NCBI GenBank assembly: GCA_964482025.1 | Contig: CAYZVN010000056.1 | Location: 1-20,753, forward strand | DNA length: 20,753 nt | Direction: 5' to 3' | Source of the DNA: UBA5868 sp964482025 | Lineage (GTDB): Bacteria > Pseudomonadota > Gammaproteobacteria > Pseudomonadales > Cellvibrionaceae | Shown: positions 13,744-20,753 of the stretch, piece after piece | How positions within the stretch are numbered: the first letter of the stretch is position 1 | Layout: each line of letters starts with the position of its first letter | Position numbers and translations under genes: made by a program | The notes under the pieces: generated by a model | Told to the model about the DNA's origin: nothing | The model's database searches: none | What the model saw: only the letters and a program-made list of their open reading frames with translations

Positions 13744-16647
13744 ATGTTCAATAAAAATAAGCTCTCTGCTGCTATTGTGGCCCTCGCTGCGGGTGGCTCC
13801 AGTTATGCAGTGGCTCAAGAAAATCCGATCGTTGAAGAGGTGGTAGTAACGGGTATCCGTGCTTCGATAGAGAAAGCAATGGATATAAAACGAGATGCTT
13901 CCGGTGTAGTTGACGCTATCGCCGCAGAAGACATAGGTAAATTCCCGGACGCCAACTTAGCAGAGTCGCTGCAGCGTATTCCGGGCGTCTCGATTAACCG
14001 AAACGCTGGTGAAGGTAACACTGTTACCGTTCGTGGCTTTTCCGCAGAGTACAACATGGTGACCTTAAATGGTCGTCAAATGCCGTCCACTAACGATGGC
14101 CGCTCATTTAACTTCAATGATTTGGCTGCTGAGCTGGTAAACGGCGTAGAGGTGTATAAAACGTCTAGCGCATCACGCGTATCCGGCGGTATAGGGGCGG
14201 TGATTAACGTATCAACGGCTCGTCCCCTTGATATTGGAACCTTGAGACTTGCAGGTAGCGTCAAAGGTGTTTCCGATACGGATGAAGGCTCGGTAACTCC
14301 TGAGATCTCCGGGTTGGTGAGCAATGTTTTTGCGGACGGAACAATTGGTGCGCTCTTAGCTGTCTCATATCAGCAACGTAAATATGAGCAGGAGCGTCTT
14401 GCGATTGATGGCTGGCGAGTCAACCAAAACATCAACAGAGACAACGTCACAAATCCTGAAGTTCTGGACAGGGTGGCTAATACCTTTATTGCCCAGAACT
14501 ACAACATCTCTGTTCAGGAGACTGAGCGCGAAAGAACGAATGCGAACCTAGTGTTCCAGTTCGCGCCCAACGATGACTTAACAGTTACTGCAGATTACGT
14601 TTATTCCAACTTGTCAGTTGACGCTAAAAGCTCTCAGCTGGGAGTGTGGTTTAACGCAGGTGACGTAGAAAATGTCACGTTGAACGAAAACGGTACCGTG
14701 ATCGATATGTACGAAAACGGCACTTTCGATAATATTCAAAACTGGTATGAGACAGTTTCTGAGAACAACTCTTTCGGCCTGAATATTGATTGGCAAGTAT
14801 CAGACAACTTTAATCTTGTGTTTGACGCCAACATGGCTAAATCCGAGCAAAACCCTGGTGGTGAGTTCAACCAGTATCAGGGCATTGTCGGTTACGGAAA
14901 CCAGCAGCGCCTCCAGATTCTCCCCGGTTCCGAGCTTCCTGCCTTGACTGAGACTGGCTGGGACCCGGCCCGTGGTCGTGCGCAGTCGGGCTTTTGTTAT
15001 ACACCTAATCCTAACGACCCGGCAAATCCGATCCGTCCTAACTGGACGGATGCAGGACATCAAAACTGCTTGGATTACGCAGATGCCAACAATATTGCGC
15101 CGGATTCGGTTGCGACAGGTCCCTCGGAAGCAGGCGGTATCGCAGAAGAGCTGCTGAGAGCGCACAGGAATGATATCCAGTCAGTAAACACCGTTGATGA
15201 AATTAACCAATTCCGTTTAGAAGGGCTTTGGACGGATGGCGCGGTTGATCTTCGCGCTGGTGTTATGTATATCGATCAGACTAAAAACAACCGGCTCAAG
15301 TATAACGCTCATGCGCCGAGGAATGTGGTTGAGCAATTTGGCGGCTTTTATGGTTACCCGATCCTGAGCGATGCAGTCACATCTGGTCGTACCACAGTAG
15401 GTGGTGGGTTCCTCGATCAGTTTAGCGGAAATCAGCACCTCCCCAGAGAGTGGGTGTATTACGACCCCAGTGTGTACTTCTCAGAGATTTGGCCCACAAT
15501 GGGCGAGGGTTATAGCCAAATCCCAACTGAGTGGTCTCCAGATAGCTATGAGATCCAGGAAGAGACACTTGCCACTTATATTCAGGCCAACCTGGAATCA
15601 GAGTTCCTGAATAAGCCGCTGCGAGTAGAGGGTGGTGTTAGACTGGAAAGCACCACAACAACTTCTCACGGCTTTGAACAGGTGCTGGTAGGTTTTACCT
15701 TCACGGACCCAACATCAATGCGTCCCGATTACGCTGAGGGTGGAGCGCAACCATACTCGGAGGAGGCAAGTTACGATGTGTTGCTGCCGAACCTCTCGCT
15801 GCGCTGGGACGTGAGTGACGACATTGTTACTCGGTTTTCGGCAGGGCGAACCATTGCAAGGCCTGATATTGCGCATTTGAGATCAGTGCGAAGTATTGGT
15901 GATACTCGACCGCAGGGTGCAATGACAGCTTCTAGTGGTAACTCCAGCTTGAAGCCTTACTCAGCGGATAACCTGGACGTGGGTGTTGAGTGGTACTACT
16001 CGGATCTGAGTTATGTTTCAGCCAGTTACTTCTGGAAATCCATTAATGACTTTATCGTGGATGGAACTGCTAAAGAGACCATTAATGATGTAACTGATCC
16101 AAGCTCTAACGGCGGGACTATCGCTAATCCTACGGATCCAGCTGACGCAGACTTGGCAGTGTTCGATGTTAGTCGACCGGTTAACGGGCCGACCGCGAGA
16201 GTTGAGGGTATTGAGCTTGCCGTACAGCACACGTTTGGTGAGACGGGCTTTGGTGTGGGTGCTAACGCAACCTTGGTAACCACTAACCGTGAGCTGGTGA
16301 AAGAGGATGTAAACAATAAGTTCGCTGTCGTCGGTGTAAGTGATTCCTTAAACTTGGTGGGCTTTTATGAGCAAGGGCCGTTCCAAGCAAGACTTGCTTA
16401 TAACTGGAGAGATTCGTTCTTAAATGGCTTTAACCAGCTGCAAGGTGGTGATGCTGTAATAGTTGAAGATTATGGCCAGTGGGACCTTACTCTCGGCTAC
16501 GATCTGACCGACGAAATTACGCTGCAGCTTGAAGGTACCAATATTACTGGTGAAGGCTATCGTTCTCATGCTCGTTATAAGGAGCAGCTGTACGAGGCGA
16601 TTTCTACCGGTCCTCGCGTAGCAATCGGCATCAGAGCGTCCTTCTAA
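13744..16647 (+). CDS. TonB-dependent outer-membrane receptor
   Basis: A 22-stranded beta-barrel transporter that takes up a ligand across the outer membrane using TonB-ExbBD energy. The 967-aa product has a signal peptide (1-24, cleavage likely after AVA before QE), a TonB box EEVVVTGIR (31-39), a plug domain (about 45-175: DIGKFPDANLAESLQRIPGV, NTVTVRGF, GIGAVINVSTARPLD) and a long barrel ending in GIRASF with the terminal Phe needed for insertion. The opening VVVTGIRASIEKAMDIKRDA and the length are typical of the large Caulobacter/Xanthomonas-type receptors often found in carbohydrate loci. Two cysteines in a predicted loop (around positions 418 and 440) might form a disulphide. The ligand is unknown; the neighbours suggest a glycan or aromatic compound. 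A long AT-rich leader precedes it and a strong terminator follows. Confidence 0.95.
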   Translation: MFNKNKLSAAIVALAAGGSSYAVAQENPIVEEVVVTGIRASIEKAMDIKRDASGVVDAIAAEDIGKFPDANLAESLQRIPGVSINRNAGEGNTVTVRGFSAEYNMVTLNGRQMPSTNDGRSFNFNDLAAELVNGVEVYKTSSASRVSGGIGAVINVSTARPLDIGTLRLAGSVKGVSDTDEGSVTPEISGLVSNVFADGTIGALLAVSYQQRKYEQERLAIDGWRVNQNINRDNVTNPEVLDRVANTFIAQNYNISVQETERERTNANLVFQFAPNDDLTVTADYVYSNLSVDAKSSQLGVWFNAGDVENVTLNENGTVIDMYENGTFDNIQNWYETVSENNSFGLNIDWQVSDNFNLVFDANMAKSEQNPGGEFNQYQGIVGYGNQQRLQILPGSELPALTETGWDPARGRAQSGFCYTPNPNDPANPIRPNWTDAGHQNCLDYADANNIAPDSVATGPSEAGGIAEELLRAHRNDIQSVNTVDEINQFRLEGLWTDGAVDLRAGVMYIDQTKNNRLKYNAHAPRNVVEQFGGFYGYPILSDAVTSGRTTVGGGFLDQFSGNQHLPREWVYYDPSVYFSEIWPTMGEGYSQIPTEWSPDSYEIQEETLATYIQANLESEFLNKPLRVEGGVRLESTTTTSHGFEQVLVGFTFTDPTSMRPDYAEGGAQPYSEEASYDVLLPNLSLRWDVSDDIVTRFSAGRTIARPDIAHLRSVRSIGDTRPQGAMTASSGNSSLKPYSADNLDVGVEWYYSDLSYVSASYFWKSINDFIVDGTAKETINDVTDPSSNGGTIANPTDPADADLAVFDVSRPVNGPTARVEGIELAVQHTFGETGFGVGANATLVTTNRELVKEDVNNKFAVVGVSDSLNLVGFYEQGPFQARLAYNWRDSFLNGFNQLQGGDAVIVEDYGQWDLTLGYDLTDEITLQLEGTNITGEGYRSHARYKEQLYEAISTGPRVAIGIRASF

Positions 16648-16672
16648 GACCTCCTCGTATTAATAGCATTAT

Positions 16673-16702
16673 GACCGCCCCTCGTGGGCGGTCTTTCGTT
16701 TT
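16673..16702 (+). terminator. Rho-independent terminator after the receptor gene
   Basis: GACCGCCC (16673-16680) pairs perfectly with GGGCGGTC (16686-16693) around a five-base loop and is followed by TTTCGTTTT. It separates the receptor from the halogenase-sapC unit, so co-transcription would need readthrough. Confidence 0.9.
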
Positions 16703-16724
16703 ATCGTCCAAATATTATGTTGGC

Positions 16725-16753
16725 TTAACTACCAAGCAGTATTTGTGTATTCT
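16725..16753 (+). promoter_or_regulatory. Possible promoter of the halogenase-sapC operon
   Basis: TTAACT (16725-16730) and TATTCT (16748-16753) are 17 bases apart, each matching four of six consensus bases, and lie after the receptor terminator and 34 bases before the halogenase ATG. Position and spacing fit a sigma70 promoter; sequence match is only fair. Confidence 0.35.
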
Positions 16754-16787
16754 TCTGATCTTGGTCACTTATCGTTGAGGTGTTGAA

Positions 16788-18344
16788 ATGGTTGCGCCCT
16801 TGAGTTCGGTTGTTGTGGTTGGAGGGGGGTCGGCAGGGTGGATTGTTGCTGGAACCTTGGCGGCGCGACATAGCGCTAATCGTGAATATGGCGTAAAAAT
16901 AACGTTAATTGAATCTCCTGATGTTCCCACCATTGGAGTGGGAGAAGGTACTTGGCCTACAATGCGAGGCACGCTTAAGCGGATGGGGATTTCTGAAACG
17001 GATTTTATTCGGCAATGTGATGTGGCTTTTAAGCAAGGAGCAAAGTTTGCGAAGTGGGTCGATGGCTCAGATGATGACTTTTATTATCACCCATTGGTTA
17101 TGCCCACCGGTTTTATGCAAGGAAATCTAGCCCCTTTTTGGCAGCTTCATTGTCCTGATCAATCATTTTCTGAAGCTGTTTGTTATCAGGAAGCTTTATG
17201 TGAGCATGGTCTTGCACCTAAAGCTCTCACCACTCCGGAATATGAAGCTGTTGCGAACTACGCATATCATTTGAATGCGGGGAAGTTTGCGGAGCTTTTA
17301 AAGAAGCACTGCCTAGAAAATCTAGGTGTAGAATACATTTGTGATCATGTCGTCGGGGTCAATTCAAAAGAGAATGGGGATATAGGAAGCTTGCGAACCG
17401 CTAAAAGCGGTGACTTGAAGGGCGATTTATTTGTCGACTGCACAGGTTTTAAATCACTGCTTTTGGGGGAGCATTATCAAGTTCCGTTTGTTGATAAAAG
17501 TGATGTTCTTTTTGTGGACAAGGCTCTGGCAGTTCATGTGCCCTATGAAAATGAGTCGGACGAAATTGCATCTCACACTATATCGACTGGGCAAAGAGCA
17601 GGGTGGGTGTGGGATATAGGTCTGCAGTCCCGTCGAGGTGTGGGGCATGTATACTCAAGCCGCCATACAAGTGCTGATCAGGCGGCAGATGACCTTAAGG
17701 CTTACCTAGCCGCGAGCGGGGTCCGCAATCCCGACCAGCTCAGCTTTCGAGAAATCAACATTCATACAGGGCATCGAGAGTTATTTTGGAAAAATAACTG
17801 TGTCGCAGTGGGCCTGTCTTCGGGGTTTTTGGAGCCGCTAGAGTCGTCTGCTCTAGTGTTGGTTGAGCTATCCGCTCAAATGCTCGCCGACCAGCTGCCA
17901 AAGAATCGAGAGGTTATGGATGTTATTGCCAAGAGGTTTAATGACTCATTCCTGTACAAATGGGACCGTGTCATTGACTTCCTGAAGCTGCACTATATCT
18001 TAAGTCGACGAGAAGATAACGATTTTTGGATTGAAAACCGGGATCCCGCCACTATCCCGGATAGTCTGAATGAGCTTATGAAGCTATGGAAGTACCAGCA
18101 CCCATGGGATTATGATTTCACTGATAACTGTGAGGTTTTCCCTGCGGCAAGTTACCAGTACGTGCTCTACGGAATGGGTTTTCGAACGGACGTTACTCAA
18201 ACCCGGCTATCCTCCCCTGAAATCAATTTCGGCACCCGCGCAATTCAAGAAAACCAGAAAAGCATACAGCGGGTGTTGTCTTTATTGCCGAAGAATCGAG
18301 ATCTAATAAACAAGATCCATCAGTACGGATTCCAAAAAATTTAA
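16788..18344 (+). CDS. Flavin-dependent tryptophan halogenase family protein
   Basis: The family uses FADH2, oxygen and a halide to make HOCl, which travels through a tunnel to a catalytic lysine and halogenates an aromatic substrate. The 518-aa protein has the FAD motif GGGSAGW (12-18), GVGEGTWPTM (50-59), a lysine in VAFKQGAKF (Lys82) at the place of PrnA Lys79, and SSGFLEPLESSALVLVE with Glu349 at the place of PrnA Glu346. The usual WxWxIP motif reads WVWDIG (273-278), so its proline is Gly. The start has GAGGTG upstream. sapC follows after 15 bases. Homologues beside TonB-dependent receptors are common in Xanthomonas, Caulobacter-type bacteria and Cellvibrio; a few, such as BrvH, halogenate indole in vitro. 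The natural substrate of this class is unknown, and free tryptophan is unlikely to be certain. Confidence 0.9.
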   Translation: MVAPLSSVVVVGGGSAGWIVAGTLAARHSANREYGVKITLIESPDVPTIGVGEGTWPTMRGTLKRMGISETDFIRQCDVAFKQGAKFAKWVDGSDDDFYYHPLVMPTGFMQGNLAPFWQLHCPDQSFSEAVCYQEALCEHGLAPKALTTPEYEAVANYAYHLNAGKFAELLKKHCLENLGVEYICDHVVGVNSKENGDIGSLRTAKSGDLKGDLFVDCTGFKSLLLGEHYQVPFVDKSDVLFVDKALAVHVPYENESDEIASHTISTGQRAGWVWDIGLQSRRGVGHVYSSRHTSADQAADDLKAYLAASGVRNPDQLSFREINIHTGHRELFWKNNCVAVGLSSGFLEPLESSALVLVELSAQMLADQLPKNREVMDVIAKRFNDSFLYKWDRVIDFLKLHYILSRREDNDFWIENRDPATIPDSLNELMKLWKYQHPWDYDFTDNCEVFPAASYQYVLYGMGFRTDVTQTRLSSPEINFGTRAIQENQKSIQRVLSLLPKNRDLINKIHQYGFQKI

Positions 18345-18359
18345 TTATAGGAGTGGTAC

Positions 18360-19100
18360 GTGACCAAACCGGTACTCGTTCAAAATAGTGTCCATGGTGA
18401 TATACGAATAGACACAAGCTTGCAAGCTGCACTCGGTAGAGGGTTGAGAAATACTTCTGTGGTGATGCAAGAGTTTAAGCTGGCAGCACTTGAATATCCG
18501 ATTGTACTCACAAAAAACCCAGAGACAGGCGCATTTTCGGCGGTAGCCCTGTTTGGATTTGATGAGGGTGAGAACTTATATGTTTTAGAGAACGATCAGT
18601 GGGATGCTTGGTATGTGCCCTTGAACGTCGTTAGAGGCCCCTTTATGTTGGGCACTCAGGAGGTTCCCGGTGCTGCGGGCGAGGCGGTGGAGCATGTCCT
18701 TCTGGTTGATATGGATGATCAGCGAGTTAATAAGGAAAATGGCGAGCTGTTGTTTAATGATCGTGGGTTTCCTACGGCTTTTTTGGAGCGAATCACGTCG
18801 GTTATTAGGTCGCTGAAAGATGGTATTGAAGAGACCTCCACATTCGTTGAGACACTGCTAGAGCTCAACCTGATTGCTCCTGCACAACTCAAGATTGAGT
18901 TCGTTAACGGGGAGCACCGGGATGTGCGAGGGGTGTATACCATAGAGCCGGAGGAGTTAAAGCGGCTGACCGTGCGCGAGCTGCAGGAGTTGCACGAAAA
19001 AGACTATCTTGAGCCCATGTATGCAATGGCAATCTCATTTGGTCATATACGTTCTTTAATTGAGCGAAAAAATAAGCTGTTGCAGAATGCTCAAGCTTAA
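18360..19100 (+). CDS. SapC-family protein
   Basis: The 246-aa product matches the SapC family (PF07277), named after a Campylobacter S-layer locus but without a settled biochemical role. Typical features are ALEYPIVLTKNPETGAFSAV (44-63), GENLYVLENDQWDAWYVPLN (70-89), VVRGPFMLG (90-98), and a C-terminal helical part. It has no signal peptide or membrane segment, so it should be cytoplasmic. GTG 18360 is the start, with AGGAG at 18349-18353. It follows the halogenase gene after 15 bases, so the two are probably co-translated; SapC homologues often accompany TonB-dependent receptors and these halogenases. Its stop codon TAA overlaps the stop codon of the convergent cupin gene within TTAA. Confidence 0.88.
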   Translation: MTKPVLVQNSVHGDIRIDTSLQAALGRGLRNTSVVMQEFKLAALEYPIVLTKNPETGAFSAVALFGFDEGENLYVLENDQWDAWYVPLNVVRGPFMLGTQEVPGAAGEAVEHVLLVDMDDQRVNKENGELLFNDRGFPTAFLERITSVIRSLKDGIEETSTFVETLLELNLIAPAQLKIEFVNGEHRDVRGVYTIEPEELKRLTVRELQELHEKDYLEPMYAMAISFGHIRSLIERKNKLLQNAQA

Positions 19101-20161
19101 GCTCTTCGGAATGTGCTCATCACATAATTCCTAATGCTCTGATATGTTTGGGGGGTCATCTCCCCCAATACTCCCCTTGTCTCAGGCGGCAAGTGCTCCA
19201 CAGGGTTTTCGTCGGGCCGAAAGACGTAGTGGTTAAAAAATGCATGCCAAGCATCTCTCTCCGCTTTCGGTAGCTGGCTGATGGAAAGCAAGCCGTGCAT
19301 TAAAGTCGTGAATGGATTGTCCTGACCAAGCGCACTTTGATCCCACCAATAATTCACAATCATATTAATTGCATCAAAGGACTCAACGTGGTGCCACCAG
19401 AGTTTGGGTATATAAAGTGCGTCCCCAGGCTCAAGGTCAGCTATCTCCGCGCTTTCCAATGCTTCTTTAAAGCGTGGATATTTATCAAAATCGGGCTGAA
19501 GAAAGTTGACAAGGCTAATGGGTTGGCCCGAGAGCGTGTAATCGATTGGCCCAACATACAGATTAGGCAGTTGCTCTGGTGGGAACAGTGTGAAACGTCG
19601 CCGCCCGGTCACTACGCAAACGATATTATCTAGCATGTCATAATGGGTGGGCACAACTGCGCGGTTTCCCATCCAGATTCTTGGAGCGGCGGTTTTCCCC
19701 ACGAGTTCTGACCGATTTTCTTTTTCGAACCCGTTCAAATGGTCAGAAATGGGGATCGACCCAGTATAAAGTGCGGGTGGGCTTTGCGTCTCTATATTCT
19801 CCAGTAATGCGTCTAAGGATTCTGAAAGGGTTTGGCTAACTCGGTCGAAATTTACACTTTTTAAATCATTCTGATAAAAAAACTGCCCTTGAATCGATGG
19901 GGGAGCTCGGTAGGTGATGACGGGTTTCTTGGTGTCAAAGGTCTTTATATAACTTGCCAGCTCGGACGCTGATGACCGGCCTGCTTTAAAGGCCGGCCAA
20001 TCGGTTATATGCCCCTTAATGATGATAGGGCGGAATAAGGGTTGGGTGTTTGTGTAAAACTCTTCTCTGCTTAGCGGAGGAGTAGTTCGAGTTTTGCGCA
20101 GCGAGAAGTTCATATCAATATGTGTCCGTTGTACCGTCTGACCTATCGTGGTTTGAGCCAA
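19097..20161 (-). CDS. Cupin-like (JmjC/Fe(II) oxygenase type) protein
   Basis: The 354-aa product belongs to the cupin_8/JmjC-like superfamily, whose members include 2-oxoglutarate- and iron-dependent hydroxylases. A facial triad is visible: THYDMLDNIVCVVTGRRRF gives His173 and Asp175, and GDALYIPKLWWHHVES (246-261) gives the distal His257. RRRFTLFPPEQLPNLYVGP lies between, as in the family. The N-terminus reads RPIIIKGHITDWPAFKAG (44-61), also typical. ATG 20161 has no good ribosome-binding site; an internal ATG at 20113 (residue 17) keeps all domains, so the start is uncertain. Members of this group (also called Pass1-related) recur next to halogenase and SapC genes, generally in the same locus. 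Here it is convergent with sapC with a 4-base overlap. Target unknown; a hydroxylase of a protein or small molecule is an inference. Confidence 0.88.
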   Translation of the reverse strand: MAQTTIGQTVQRTHIDMNFSLRKTRTTPPLSREEFYTNTQPLFRPIIIKGHITDWPAFKAGRSSASELASYIKTFDTKKPVITYRAPPSIQGQFFYQNDLKSVNFDRVSQTLSESLDALLENIETQSPPALYTGSIPISDHLNGFEKENRSELVGKTAAPRIWMGNRAVVPTHYDMLDNIVCVVTGRRRFTLFPPEQLPNLYVGPIDYTLSGQPISLVNFLQPDFDKYPRFKEALESAEIADLEPGDALYIPKLWWHHVESFDAINMIVNYWWDQSALGQDNPFTTLMHGLLSISQLPKAERDAWHAFFNHYVFRPDENPVEHLPPETRGVLGEMTPQTYQSIRNYVMSTFRRA

Positions 20162-20340
20162 TCATCATGCAAAAGTTTCTGACTGTCAAAAGAATATGCA
20201 CAACCTTTGATTTGGCTTAAAAAGTGGCATTAGCTTTAAATTAGGAGGTGGAATCGTATGGTGGTCATGAAGATTTGAGGAAAAGAGTGGCGGCGTTATG
20301 AGGTTGAAGGGAGAGTGAGCACGGTATTAGCAGGCCTTTT
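20162..20340. other. Intergenic stretch with strong Shine-Dalgarno and micro-ORFs
   Basis: An AGGAGGTG sequence (20243-20250) stands seven bases before ATG 20258, but that frame codes only six residues (MVVMKI) before TGA at 20276. In another frame 20248-20301 reads MESYGGHEDLRKRVAAL before a stop; HEDLRKRVAAL resembles the N-terminal helix of IS630-type or related transposases (DLRKRV motif). The neighbouring sequence carries transposase remains too. The likeliest view is the start of a former transposase gene that has decayed. The promoter for the cupin gene should also lie in the first bases, but I see no clear boxes. Confidence 0.35.
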
Positions 20341-20753
20341 TTACAAGCACTGGGCCACTTCTTTTTTGCACTGATACTCGCGAGATTCATAAACTATTTT
20401 GCCGCGCGCTGAATGGCAGGCTTGCTTGGCTTTTCGTGGTGGCGAAGATGCTACAGATGCATCTTTGGTAATGCGGTTTCCCATCTGTCAGCCTATGATA
20501 GGGCGCGAGTAAAGATATATAGCGGTGACGAGGTAAAGCCAGCCTTCATGGGGTTTGATATACGTAATGCCAGTGACCCACACCTGATCGGGGTATGCAG
20601 AATTGAGCTGGCGATCCAGCACATTCGGTGTGACGGTGTGCTCTTGGCGCAGTGCCGCCGTGCAGGTTTACCAGCGAGTGCAAAGCGCCCGCCAGAAGTT
20701 TTCCGGCGGGCAGTGAGCTTACTTGGCGTGAACTCTGTAATTATTGCAGTCTC
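20341..20753 (-). pseudogene. Decayed IS3-family transposase (OrfB) remnant
   Basis: Read on the minus strand, 20640 to 20491 gives HTVTPNVLDRQLNSAYPDQV, then WVTGITYIKPHEGWLYLVTA and IYLYSRPIIG, which is the rve/DDE region of IS3-family OrfB (family form: PNxLxRxF..., WVxDITYI..EGWLYLxxxxDLYSRxIIGW). The expected Trp codon at 20488-20490 is TGA. Beyond it the frame continues QMGNRITKDA and later ARGKIVYESREYQ, matching (S)DRGxxYxSxEYQ. The first catalytic Asp (codon 20569-20571) is Gly and the second (20407-20409) is Ala; the frame closes at 20341 before the catalytic Glu region. So the gene is inactive. The 113 bases up to the window edge lack recognisable OrfB sequence in a single frame and include a hairpin; the element may continue beyond. 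Confidence 0.8.
20687..20711. repeat. Inverted repeat GCCCGCC/GGCGGGC
   Basis: A perfect 7-bp GC stem (20687-20693 with 20705-20711) closes an 11-base loop, within the transposase remnant region. It resembles a REP-like palindrome or a hairpin of the element. Only one copy is seen in the window. Confidence 0.35.

Noticed and set aside
13476..13751. Minus-strand ORF of 91 codons in the receptor leader
   Set aside because: It lies in AT-rich DNA, overlaps the receptor start and has no family features.

Overview
The window comes from a gammaproteobacterium. The left part has the order infC-rpmI-rplT-pheS-pheT-ihfA-merR, which is typical of Pseudomonas and its relatives, and the proteins look most like that group. 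The right part holds a polysaccharide-type accessory locus: a GH3 lipoprotein, a large TonB-dependent receptor, a flavin-dependent halogenase homologue, a SapC-family protein and a cupin/JmjC-like protein. That combination is common in polysaccharide-degrading marine or soil lineages such as the Cellvibrionaceae (Cellvibrio, Saccharophagus, Teredinibacter). The family assignment is inference; no rRNA gene or other taxonomic marker is present.

Layout. 1-5462 (+): translation and DNA-architecture operon. The window opens at or just before an AUU start of infC, and a strong terminator/attenuator hairpin separates rplT from pheS. 5635-7854 (+): a two-gene unit encoding a tandem-FHA protein and a protein that fuses TssB-like and shortened TssC-like type VI sheath sequences, with no other T6SS gene in view. 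It ends in a perfect 9-bp terminator hairpin shared with the convergent phosphofructokinase gene (7919-9025, -). 9026-10490: poorly coding DNA. It contains a 100-N assembly gap bounded by two identical 55-bp sequences, each carrying a 16-bp tandem repeat, and a broken fragment of a DUF692/MNIO-type metalloenzyme on the minus strand.

10491-13139 (+): GH3 glycosidase with lipobox and PA14-like insert. 13140-13743: AT-rich intergenic stretch with candidate operators upstream of the receptor. 13744-16647 (+): TonB-dependent receptor, closed by a strong terminator. 16788-19100 (+): halogenase homologue and SapC-family protein, spaced 15 nt apart as an operon. 19097-20161 (-): cupin-like protein whose stop codon overlaps that of sapC. 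20162-20753: decayed mobile DNA, including an IS3-type transposase remnant with an in-frame stop and lost catalytic aspartates.

How the genes may work together. The receptor, halogenase, SapC and cupin group recurs near TonB-dependent receptors in several proteobacteria and plausibly forms one functional module for import or processing of a glycan or aromatic ligand. The GH3 enzyme would release monosaccharides in the periplasm. The two least explained items are the orphan FHA/TssBC-fusion pair and the halogenase-SapC-cupin module.
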